Assembly: GCA_009746045.1 (NCBI GenBank)
Contig: RPFO01000156.1
Span: 6,722,914-6,786,913 of the forward strand
Length of the DNA: 64,000 nucleotides
Direction: 5' to 3'
Origin: Mesostigma viride
Lineage: Eukaryota; Streptophyta; Mesostigmatophyceae; Mesostigmatales; Mesostigmataceae
The notes below the pieces were generated by a model that saw only the letters and a list, made by a program, of their open reading frames with translations, made no database searches and had not been told where the DNA came from. This document shows, piece after piece, positions 1 to 10,900 of this stretch. A program made the position numbers and the translations under genes. Every line of letters starts with the position of its first letter. Position 1 is the first letter of the stretch.

Positions 1-1147
1 GCGCGCCTTGCTCAGCAAACTGTTGGTTCATGCGCTGAGAGAAATCGGCCTCGAAACGCTCCAGGTCGGACGAGGTCAGCACCTGGAGCCCTGCAATCGA
101 TGGGGAGGATCCGTACGGGACCGGCGGAACGGGCTGATAGCCGCCCCACCCACCCGCCTGCGGTCCCGCACGAGTGCTCACATTTTGCTCCATGCCACTG
201 GAATAAGGGGCCCGTGCCGTGGTCGCCGAGCCATGGCTGCACCCACCCATCGCCTCATCATCGCCCCGTGACGTCGCAATGTGGTTACCACTGTCGGCCG
301 TGTCCCTGTACCCAGCAGGCGCTGTGGTCCCGCTGGACGCGCCATCGCTGATGCTGACCAGCTGGGGGCCACCCCAGCTGCTGCCCCCTCCGTCGGAGGT
401 TCCGTACGCGGGCACAGCAGCGTCGCTGCCATAGTTACGGCTGCCATAATTATCACGGGGGGCCGCGGATGCGCTATAATTATCTCGAGTTGCCACAGAT
501 ACCGCGGCCGGGGCAGGCACGGGGGTGCCCCACCCCTGGCTGGGCGCGACCCCCCACCCAGATTCTGCTTCCACCCGGGGTGTCTTCGCGGTGGGGGCGA
601 CAGCAGAGACCCCCGAGTGGGGGTATCCCTCCATGGCCATGGGTGTGACATTCGCAAGCCGTTGGTTGCCCCTCGCGTTCTGCTGCACCCCGTAACCGCC
701 CAGGGGGACCGCGATCCGACGCCTCCGGAAGAGAGCACATAGCGCATCCACGGATGCCTGGTCGAGCGTGTATCGGTAGTGCACGTGGCCGCCCCCGGTG
801 CCCCCTTCGCGCGGGAGCACCCGGCTGAAGACCGACTCGTGCAACGGCTCGCACGCTTCCGCGTACTCAAACCGGACCTGGGCAGGGAACCGCGTGGGGC
901 CCCGCCCACCGGTCCACCCATTGGGGTCAATGTTCATCGCCCCCCGCCCGACGGCGCGGAATACCCCGTAGAGGCTGCGCTCGCTTGTGTTGAGGAGGAA
1001 GAGGGTCATCCCCGGGTGGATTGCCTGCACGTAGCGCCAGCGGTTGGCGGGCGACCCAAACAGCCTCTTGGCCATGCACTCCTCATACGTCTGGCGCGCG
1101 CAGCTGAACACGATGCCGCGGATGTCCCCCGCCGGGCCGCTCGCCAT
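1..1147 (-). CDS. DCD-domain protein (C-terminus beyond window)
   Basis: Seen: the minus strand is open from an ATG at 1147-1145 to the left edge (about 382 codons, no intron seen). An in-frame stop lies upstream at 1234-1232, with no other ATG between. Residues ~8-140 fit the DCD (Development and Cell Death) domain: GIVFSCARQTYEECM near the start, then RLFGSP, WRYVQAIHPGMTLFLLN, YGVF, MNIDPNGW, FPAQVRFEY and a closing HYRY...LDQASVDALCALF stretch. Residues ~150-350 are Gly/Ser/Tyr/Pro-rich low complexity (repeated DNYGS-like motifs). A charged, possibly coiled-coil stretch (LTSSDLERFEADFSQRMNQQ) begins as the gene leaves the window. Known: DCD proteins are a Viridiplantae family linked to stress, hormone and cell-death responses; the biochemical role is poorly defined. 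The domain is at the N-terminus here. Confidence in the domain is high; the full length and function are unknown. Confidence 0.85.
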   Translation of the reverse strand, partial: MASGPAGDIRGIVFSCARQTYEECMAKRLFGSPANRWRYVQAIHPGMTLFLLNTSERSLYGVFRAVGRGAMNIDPNGWTGGRGPTRFPAQVRFEYAEACEPLHESVFSRVLPREGGTGGGHVHYRYTLDQASVDALCALFRRRRIAVPLGGYGVQQNARGNQRLANVTPMAMEGYPHSGVSAVAPTAKTPRVEAESGWGVAPSQGWGTPVPAPAAVSVATRDNYSASAAPRDNYGSRNYGSDAAVPAYGTSDGGGSSWGGPQLVSISDGASSGTTAPAGYRDTADSGNHIATSRGDDEAMGGCSHGSATTARAPYSSGMEQNVSTRAGPQAGGWGGYQPVPPVPYGSSPSIAGLQVLTSSDLERFEADFSQRMNQQFAEQGA

Positions 1148-1169
1148 GTCCGTGGGCGAGCTGGGATGT

Positions 1170-1310
1170 GGCTGGATAAGCTGGAGGTGCGGATAAGCTA
1201 CAGATGCGGATAAGCTAGAACTGGGGGTAAGCTAGAACTGGGGATAAGCTACAGGTGCGGATAGGCTGCAGGTGCGGATAAGCTAGAACAGGGGATAATC
1301 TAGAACTCGG
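1170..1310. repeat. ~17-bp tandem repeat upstream of the DCD gene
   Basis: About eight imperfect copies of a unit like GGATAAGCTAGAACTGG (variants GATAAGCTACAGGTGCG and GATAAGCTGGAGGTGCG) lie directly upstream of the DCD start codon, in its presumed 5' UTR or promoter. Confidence 0.75.
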
Positions 1311-4300
1311 TCGTGAGGCAAGGCGATTGTCAGAGGATGGCCCCTATGAAAAGGGCAACCCCTACAGTTAGGGGCCTGGGTCCGCTCGGATTCTGGTGGA
1401 CTTGAGAGATGCGGGGATGGGGGCTGTGTCAAGGAGAAGCAAGGGAACAGCGAGGGGGCTGGGATTCTTGACCCGTACAGCTACTCGTCAGGGTGTCCTC
1501 GGCTGGTTGCAATGGATGCGGCCATGGCCCGAAGGTGATCGGCAGTAACGCGGGAATTCCTGCGGGGATATGGGAAAGGGAAACGGATGGGGGAGGACAT
1601 TAGAGAAATTGCATGCTTCTCGTTAGGTACAGGGAAAGGAAAGCTGGCCAGAGTGCCCCTGTGTACAGCCAGGCGGCCACGGACTGGTTTAGGAAGTCTC
1701 TGGAAACAATACATGGAAAACCCTCCTTAGCGACGGGAGGCAACAGACCTGGGGAGCAAACAGTCGGCTTAAGCAAGAATGCGGATACGGTCACTAGTCA
1801 ACATAGCATGGACGCCTACTACAGACTGTTCTGACGACCAGATTGGGATAAACGAGGAGCGGCGCTTGTGACGTCGGTGTCAAGAGGGCCACGATGACCT
1901 TGCACAAAACCGCTGACTGCAAGAGTACTTTCTGGAATATCCCACTTAGTGTCCCAATGCCGGTGGAAATGTGTGAATTGTATGGCAGGTACTGATGCAT
2001 TGCCTTTTGGAAGGCATGACTTACCAGTGTGCAAAAGTTAGATATGACTGGATCTCTCAGCTTAATTGCCGCCTTGAGATACCGACCACAGACAGGCAGC
2101 TGGGATTATTTACGTCGACATCTAGAAGCAGTGACCAACATGGGCACCTGTATGATTACAACATGCTAAATTATGCCAGACTGCTGCACACCCGTCAGTG
2201 CCGCAAAGGCCGTGGCCCTTCTCACTGGCAAAAAGCATCGTACGCTGCGCTGTTCACCTGGAAAGCCAAGGAGAATCCTAAGCAAATACCGTTTCCCAAT
2301 CCCACATACTTGGCGTCACGCTAGCGCAAAAATGCGAGGGCAAAAATCGCAAGGCTGTCTTAGCGGAGAAATCTCCAGTGCGGAACTCGGCGAAAACTGC
2401 GACTGGAGCCTGACTGCCGAGTGCAGACGCATTGCCCCATAACCCATTTCCCGCCACCGTGTGGCCTGGGCGATGAACTGAAGTAATTTTTACCTGCTGC
2501 GTCCTGTACCGTTGTATGTACAGTAATTGTTGTTGTTGTTGTTGTTGAACTTGTTGTTGTTGTTGTGTGATGTACTGTATGAGCCACTGACTAGGTACAG
2601 ACAGGCCTCGACTCTCGACTTGGGTCGTATAAGATTTTGGCAATATAATTTTTAAATTATTTCAGAATAGTATATTTTAAAATCTTTAGTTCAAATTAGT
2701 ACAGTTTATTAGAGACATTCCCGCCTTAAGTTGGGTCCATGCCCGAAGTCTTGATCCGCCCGAAGACCTCGAACCGAACTTGAGGCGTGAATGAATGCAC
2801 TGCCGCCGTGCCGCGACGACGCAACGGGGTGATGCCTTCACTGATGACTAAGGACTCAGGAGTCCCCGCCCTCTCTCTCTGAGTTCTGGGTCCTGAGAAC
2901 TGAGCTGAGAACTGAGAACCCGGCCCGGCCCCGAACCCGCGCCGCGCCGCGCCGCGCCTAGCTGTCCGTGCACACTGACACACACACCCTCTCCGCGACC
3001 AAACACCTGTAGCAACCAAACACCAGTCCTTTTGCCCGTGTTGTTGTTGTTGAGGGCTTGGGGTCCACATGGGCAGCGTGCTGAGTTGTAACTTGTGACT
3101 TCAATCAGCCTCGAGTTCCACCGCGGCTTCGTACTTCGCGGTACGACACGTGTTTCTTGGCTGACACACACGGCGGCAAGTTGCTGGCTCTTGGGCTGAG
3201 GACGCCCCAGCTCCAGTTCCTCACCAGTCATTTGCACTGCATCTTGATCCTCAGATACCGGTGTCAGCTCCTGCTTCATTGTGGTACCGCATTTTCGCGA
3301 CGATTTGAAAGTGGTTGCTGATTTACCGAGCACGAGCGTTACGTGAGTGTGCCAGAAGCACAAAAGCGTTCGCGGACCAGGAGGTCACGTTACCTTCTGG
3401 TTGCCTTTTGCAACACAGAACACTCACTGGGCCGCAGCCAGCCATCGAGCCTACGTTGGTAGTCGGACTGACTGAGCGCATTGCCAGCTTAATTTATTAT
3501 TTAAAACAGTTCCCTGTGGCGTTCTCTGTCATCAAAGACCACTGTTGTGGTCTTGCGGCTAAATCCCCAGAATGGTACGCTGATTCCGATTGCCACTACT
3601 TCAGAAGTTTCTGGAAGACGATAATTGGTCGACTGGCCATGCGAGTCGGCGTTAAGATGTTGTTCCGCATTTTATGACCTCGATTCTCTTTTTTGGTTTT
3701 CCTTGTTGCCGTCTGTTCGTCTGCAGCAACCTTCGGGGTTGCTCCTGGCGGTAGCTGTTACTCCGCCTGTGGCGACTGCAGACACCGGGGCCCATGTACG
3801 ACTGCATGCTCGGGCAAGGCACCATGGAATAACTTCAATGCAACCGGGCTGCACTAGTCGAGCGAACTTGCTGAGAAAAAAATGGACGGGAGAAGCTCCG
3901 AATAGGTGCGGCAATATGTAGGGCAGACGAACGCTGAGTGCATTTTGCACAGTGGCGTAGGGTGCACTAACGAAAATTATAAGAGACACCCTGAAGCCTG
4001 GATTGTTTAATGTTATTAAAACACAGTTGGCACGCCCTGCTTTCCGTTTGTTGCCGATAAAGTTAAAATGCAGCTTACAAAGTTTACACCTCCTTTTCCA
4101 CGTCTTGTGTGTGTTTTATGGAAATTCGTTCGACAGCTCCCCACTACGGAATGCTGAACTCCTTCATCTGCGGCCGCTCTCCAGCTGCACTGTTCAACAG
4201 GTGAGGGTCGACCTTTTGATTATGTTAAATATTTTATTGCTAATGTTACAGGGAAGGCATCCACAACATATGGGGAACATCGTTGTAAAGGGACATTGCA

Positions 4301-4936
4301 AGGACAGCTGTTGCTTCTTACCTTATAAGAGATAAGTCACTGACATAAAGGTATGTTTGGAAACAGTGAGAAATTTTGCTGTCTCACAGTAGCATTCTTT
4401 CTCCTGTGGCGCGAATTCTGAGCCTTGTTTCATTGGCAATGAAGTGGATGTGCCCAATGTTCGAGGGTAGAGTCAGGACATGGGTACAGTCTTTTGGAGC
4501 TATCCAGATTTGTTGCAGAGCAGCCACAACCATGCTATTTCGAATGCTCACTTGGCTGGCCAAGCTGCCCCATCAGGAGCTAGCAAAGGAATGATCCCAA
4601 CAAATGAATATGCGCAGCCTGTCCCTTTTCTTCTGAGATAGGTTTTTTAGTAGATTGCAGGAGCCTTGGTAGTGGGCGTGACGAACAATGTCACAAGCTC
4701 CTGGTTTGCTCCAGCTAGAAATCGGGTCTGCTGCAGTGTTGGAATGGCATTGGGAATGGCCGGACGATGCCTCATATGGCTTCAACTCGTGGGCAGTTGA
4801 GGCAGGTTGTGATGGTATGCCATAGATCCTATGCATTATAATCCTGCTCTGGATACATCATTTCAAATACATCGGCACGGAACAATCACGCACATGCACA
4901 TGGTTGACCGGTTACCACCTTTCCACCACCCTTCAG
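1311..4936. other. Intergenic, no recognised gene
   Basis: No reading frame here resembles a known family and none combines with convincing splice sites into a gene. It holds a (GTT)n microsatellite at about 2528-2567, an AT-rich patch at 2640-2710, a GC-rich (CGCGC)n-like patch at about 2940-2957, and a 7-bp-stem hairpin with a TTCGG loop at about 3725-3744. Several 50-120 codon frames exist, for example 3315-3677 (+), but have no recognisable motif. Confidence 0.5.
4151..4350 (+). other. Possible spliced upstream exons (UTR or decayed gene)
   Basis: Good-looking splice signals occur upstream of the amylase gene: an ATG at 4151 runs 50 nt to a GTGAGG donor at 4201, an acceptor (TTACAG) ends at 4250, and a GTATGT donor follows at 4351. 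The 4251-4350 segment has stops in the frames that would join, so if transcribed it is more likely 5' UTR than coding. A short frame at 4689-4831 ends in a stop and is unrecognised. This is inference from motifs only. Confidence 0.2.
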
Positions 4937-7900
4937 ATGGCATCGGGGGGCCGCCTCATCCGCGTAGGCCCCATCGCCGCACTTAGCCCCAACGGTGGTG
5001 ACCCCCTGAACGGCGGCCAGGGGGGCCTGGCGGCGCCCCCCCCAGAGCTGACCCCCGAGCAGCAAATGGATCAGCTTAAAGCGGCACTCGCCGCCGCACA
5101 GGAGGAGGCCGCGGCGCTGCGGGATGAAGCAGAGGCGCGGCAGCGGGCGGAGGAGGCGGTGCGCGCCGAGCGCGACAGCATCAGCGAGGAGGTGGAGGAG
5201 CTGAAGCGCCAGCTGGCGGCGGCGCACAATGAGATCGTCAGTGTGGCGCTCACCGTGGAGCAGAGGGTGGGGCTGGCCAGGGAGCAGGAGGCGGAGGTAT
5301 GGCCGCCAGGGAGGACTTGTTATACCTCTTCATGCATGTGGTTTGCCAGTTTTTGAGTCTCTAAAGCCGAATCAGCCGAAAGGTTGCCGAGTCATGCATG
5401 GTGGTCGCTTGGGAACCAGTTGCGTAGGGTCTCGTGATGGTTGTGCTCTTGTGGCAAAGGCACCCTGGTCACACAAAGTGTTAGCTTTCTGCATGTAGGC
5501 ATGCCTGAGTGAAACCTCTGTTTGCTCTTTCTAAGTTGCGGGTAGTCACGTTTGTGGAAGGTAGGTGTGCTCTTTCTCTGCGTCACTTCCCTCCTCTTAC
5601 TTACCGCACTCTCCCCCCCCCCCCCCCCCCCCCCCCCCCCACTATCACCGCTTTCTCCCAGTTTGCTTGCGGTTGGTTTTTCTTCTGTTGGTTTTCGTGG
5701 AAGTGGGAAGACCGTTTGGTGCATTGCGGTTTACTATGGAGCCAGTCACATGCACTAATTGCCACCGTGTAGCCCGCTTGTTACACACGCAGGTTGAGAA
5801 ACACGCTGGTTTGCTGATCCCAAAGCATTTCAATTATCTCATCCCAAAATGGTCCTTCCTCCCCCCTCTCCCCCCCACCCCTGCCCCCCTCGTGCCCCTT
5901 TCTACTGCGCCCAACTCATTCTTTTTTTTTTTTACCCTATCGCCCACATCAACCCCACAATATGCTTCCCCATGCTCTCTGCACGTTTGTAAGTCCAAGT
6001 TTAGGAAAAGCTATCTCCACCGTGGCACGCAGCTTAAGGATTATTGGTGCCCTCCCCTTTCCTCTCTTACGTCCTTCCACTCTCCCCCTTCTCCCCCCCC
6101 CCCCCCCCCCTTCCCTTTTCGAAACCTCGCAGGAGATGCTGGAGCGCGCACACAAGCTCAAGAAGGACAGCATGGGTATGCGGCTGGATGTGGACGTGGA
6201 GCTGGACCGGCGCGTGATGGCGGCGATGGAGCGCGTGACGCAGGAGATGGAGGCGGAGGCCAAGGAGGCCATCGCGAGCGCTGAGGCTGCGATGGTCGCG
6301 GCCGAGGAGCGCGCGGCCCAGATCGAGGAGGCCTACAAGGCATACGTGCGGGAGCTGGACCGGTCGGTCATCGGGTCCAACCTGGCCATCAGCTTGGGGG
6401 AGAAGCTCGCGGCAGCCGAGCGGGACAAGGCGCAGCTCTCGAGCCAGCTGCGCAGGGCAATTGAGCAGGAAAAGCTGGCCAAGCAGGCGGCCGAGGTGAG
6501 GGGTGGGGGTGGGGGGTGCGGGGGAGGGGGGGGGGAGTCTCCTTGAGGGGGCGGGGGGGCGGGGGGGGGGGGGGGGATCAGACGTGCCTGAAAGAAGCTT
6601 TATAGGGGACCAGGAGGGGAAGAAACGTTGTAGGGGATTATGCACAGTTTCCAGGTTATTATCAAGTAGTTGGAACAGCCAAAGTGGTTTTTTAGAGTGC
6701 TGACTTGGAGAATGCGCTGCTCCAGGACAGTATGCCCCACCAAGCCCAACCTGATATTCGGTTCAGGTACCGAGATGGAGAATCAAGAGATACTCACCAG
6801 ACATGGTTTTCCGTGGGTATCCAAGTGTTATAATTTAATTTAATAATTTAATCCAAGCTAGAACTGGCACTAAGCACAGAGACCCCTTATTAAGCCTCGA
6901 GTTTACCTGCAGACGTTTGTTGTGGACGCGCAACACCACACATGCCTATTGAAGACCTAACTAATGCCGGGTGTCTCTGTTGCTGAGGCTCCTATTCCTT
7001 GGATGTACTTGCACTTTTGGACCCTCCCCCGGTGGCATCAGGTGGCCACGAGCCAGCTGGCCAAGTTGGACGAGAACGCCAAGATCCAGCTCGCCAAGGC
7101 CGAGGAGGCCGCCGAGCTACGCATCGCGGTGCGTGAGGGGCTGCTGTTGGCCGATTGGGTTGTGCAGCGATCTGACAGACGCATGTTCCCTCTGTTTTCT
7201 TCCCTGGCCGGTTGTGCTCACATCGCAATACCATTCCGTGCTGCGTTGTTTGTGTTGCGCTCCCTGCCCAGCAGGCATGTTCTTCTAGATCTTCTTGTAG
7301 AATGCTTGACGTATAGCAGGAATTTTTTATGTGCAAACGGGCAGCATACATGACCCTCAAGCCCTAGTATTAAAATTTGACTTGCAACTTGTACCTCCTC
7401 ATTTGAAGCAGTACTTTCACCATCTGGTGATAGCACCCTTCCTGCAAGCCATGCAGTTTTCTTCTCCTCACACTCAACTCCATGGTGTTTATCACATGCA
7501 ATCGGTCTCCCGCCCCCTCTCATCCCTTGATGCCACTACCACCCATCCACCCTGGCAGGCGCTGAATGAGGCGCTGGAGGTGACCAAGCAGCGCGCGCAG
7601 ACCAAGGTGCAGGAGGCGACGATGGAGCTGACCGCCGAGGCCAGCACTGCGCGCATGCTGGCGTCCAAGGCCAAGCAGGAGGCCAGCGTCAGGGTACGGA
7701 TGGCAGCACGTGACAGGAGAAGCACACACATGGACAGCAGAAGCATTTCCAGATGGCTTTGTGACGGCGGTGGCATGCTTTGTGACCATGCATTCCTCTG
7801 CTTCGCGCACCCCCTGCCCTTCCCCCCCACAGCCCACGGGCTCCCCACCCCCACCCCGCACCCATGTCCGGTCCTCGGTCCCACAGGTTTCCCTCCCCCA

Positions 7901-10900
7901 CCATCCCTCCCCATGACTGCGCTGTATCCTGATCCTCCCCATGGTAAAGCCCCAACCACACCGCCCACCACCCGCCCCTGATCTTCATTTCCCCCCCCCA
8001 CCCGCCCGCCCCTATTCATAATTATCATTATTGCTATTGCTGCTGTCATTGTTATCGTCCCCCCCCGCAGTCGCTGGCGGCACAGCGTGAGGTGAGCGCG
8101 ATGAAGTCGGTGCTTGCCTCCACTGACGCGGCGCTCAAAATGTGGCGCACGCGCGCGACGGTGGCCGAGGCGCTGCTGGAGGAGATGCGCGCGTACGAGA
8201 ACGTGTGTGAGAACAATGCGACCGACGATGAGCCGGGCGCCAGCTCGGCCGAGGCGCAGGAGATGAAGCGGCTGCTCGACGACAAGTTCATGAAGCAGCG
8301 CGCGCTCAAGGTGGGCGGGTGTGCTTGTTTGCGAGTGCGTGGGTGTGAATATGAACGCATGCGCTGTTTTGGGCGGGGTGGGCCTGCTTGGGTATTGGTA
8401 GGTGTAGGGGGGACATGTGTGACCAAACGTCACGTGATTCGGTCTCCTCCTTGCTATGTCTCCTCGGCCGCCGCAGCTGGAGAACTCGCGGCTGCGCAAA
8501 GTGGTTGGCTCCGACAAGATGCTGCGCCAGCTCATCGCCGAGGGCCCGCGCGTGAAGCCTGGCAACGAGGTCGTGACCTCCTCCGAGTACGTGCCCCTGG
8601 AGATGCCCTCCCCCGACATGGTCCTTGACTTCTCCAAGTTCGAGAGCAAGGCACTGCCAGAGCTCGAGGTGGAGGCGGTCGTCCCCCTCAAGCAGCCCGA
8701 GACGGAGGTGCCTGCGGTGCCCACACCGCTGATCGTGCCGTCACCGCTAATCGTGCTCCCCGAGGGTGCACGCAAGCAGAAGGGGCGCACGGGCATCTCG
8801 CGCGAGGAGGTGAAGCGCCGCGGGGCCGGCCAGGGTACGTGCCGTTTGTGGCGGCATTCTTATCTAATGGACCTGTACTACCAGTCTTGTTACATTGTGG
8901 TGCTGCGGATGACATCGTGGGCAGACCATGCAATGGTCCTGTTTGCTAGTTGTGAGGCCAGATAATGGCAACGTATTTTCCTGTGGGTGGGTTAGATAAA
9001 TACTCGGTTAGTGCATTGGAAGGCCAGAGGGCTTTCCTGTGAGAGGTTGGCTAGAAGCGGGCACTCTCCACAATTTCTGCTCGTGATTTTTCTTTTGCAG
9101 AGCAGCGGCAAAGCAACTGCCTACATCTTGATTGGCCATGATCGTAATCTTACATCATTTTCCCCAGGAATTTGAGTTTCCCCTCTTCCACGGCCTTGCC
9201 AATTCGTATCTTGCCTGGTTATTCGCTTTCTCATGCTTTGTTTTGCTTTGTCATGCTTTGCTTTGCTTTGCTTTGTTTTGCTTTGTCATGCTTTGCTTTG
9301 CTTTGCTTTGTTTTGCTTTATCGTGCTTTGTCATGCTTTGTTTTGCTTTGTCATGCGTTGCTGTGCTTTTCTTTCTTTTATCTTGGTTTGTCCAGACGCG
9401 GCAACGGGCACAGGCGAGGAGATTGTCTTCCAGGGCTTCCACTGGGACTCGTCCAAGTCCAAGTGGTACCGCGAGCTCATGGGCAAGGCGGCCGACATTG
9501 CAGAGATGGGCTTCACTTCGATCTGGCTGCCGCCGCCGACCGCCAGTGTGTCCAATGAAGGTACGGCAAATATTTCGATTGTGATAATAGAAAGATTCTT
9601 TATTCTTTTTATTATTATACCTAAAAATGAAGGTACAGCGACTATTGGAGTGGGCTCACTGCCTGTCATGCGGTTCTGTTGTGTTTCTGTATTCTTTTCG
9701 GATGCTTAAGTGTTCACTGGCGGGGGCCCTTGTTACAATGTGTGGAATCAACTGTTTGTTGACGTGTTACCCAGCACAACCGCCCCGGACCTCCACAATT
9801 AAGCCCCCAACCGTGTACACTTACTCCTGATATCCATAGCCAGCCATGAGATAGCCTCCATGAACGGCTATTGATGTGTGTGCCTGGCGCGCGGTTGGTG
9901 TTCCAGTTTCCAACGATCAAACTGCCCTTTAGCATTTCACGGCCTCCCGTTTCGTTCTAGCTTTGCCGTTTGCCGCGTGTCAAGAACTACCTCATCTGGC
10001 ATATGAGCATTGTATTGCTGTCCTTGATAGCCTGTCGCTTTACTCCCCTCGGCTTTGTTCTGCTAGACTCCCCACCGCCACGAAGGTTGAAGTGCCCATG
10101 ATTCCTACCATCACTTCTTTCCTGCTGCATTGCCTTGGGGCTACACGCCTCGTCTCGTCTCCTGGTCCAATTCGCAGGCTACATGCCCGTGGACTACCGC
10201 AACAATGAACCTGACCGGTTGTAATGATCCTCTATATACCCCTCGCGCACCCCCCAGGCTACATGCCCGTGGACTACTACAACCTCAACTCCAAGTACGG
10301 CACCGAGGAGGAGCTGCGATACTTGATCGAGGAGCTGCACAGCTTCGGCCTCACCGTGCTGGGTGATGTGGTGCTCAACCACCGCTGCGCCACGCAGCAG
10401 GTGAGGCAGAAGGCATGTAGCTCGGGAGCATCCCATTGCTCGTTCTAGGAGTATGGAATCCCCCCCCTTCCCCGAGGGGCTGCCTCCACAAAGCCTGCTT
10501 GTTGCATTTTTCCAAGCATCCTCACCCATCATCGCATTTTCGTGCATTCGCTGGCAATGACGGGCATTTTCGGGCATTTTCGGGCATTCATGGGCGTTTA
10601 CGAGCATTTGTTGGCAGTTATTGGCATTTATGGGCATTTACGGGCGTTTACGAGCATTTACTGGCAGTTAGGGGCATTTACGAGCATTCACGGGCATTCA
10701 CGGGCATATACGACATTGCCTCGCTGGATGCCCGCCCCGATGGGGTCATGTGCAGTCCTTGGGAAAGGGGTGTATGTATGTCGACGTGCGGCCTGGGAGG
10801 AATATGCCTGTGAGCTGCGTAGTCGCCCGCTTGGTAAAGGCCGGCTAGTTGACTTCTCCCCTTGATGGAGGACGGTTTGGTGGCTTGTGGCGCCGGACAG

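Noticed and set aside
178..930. 250-codon minus frame and other frames near the left edge
   Set aside because: Out of frame with the DCD domain, which accounts for this strand.
5565..6284. 239-codon frame spanning amylase intron 1 and exon 2
   Set aside because: Runs through poly-C tracts and out of frame with the exon 2 coiled coil.
9100..9130. Possible extra amylase exon after TTTTGCAG at 9101
   Set aside because: Exon 6 joins exon 7 in phase without it, and it has no clear donor.
9132..9709. Cys/Leu/Phe-rich ORFs running into amylase exon 7
   Set aside because: Upstream part is the (CTTTG)n intronic array; only 9396-9560 is exon sequence.
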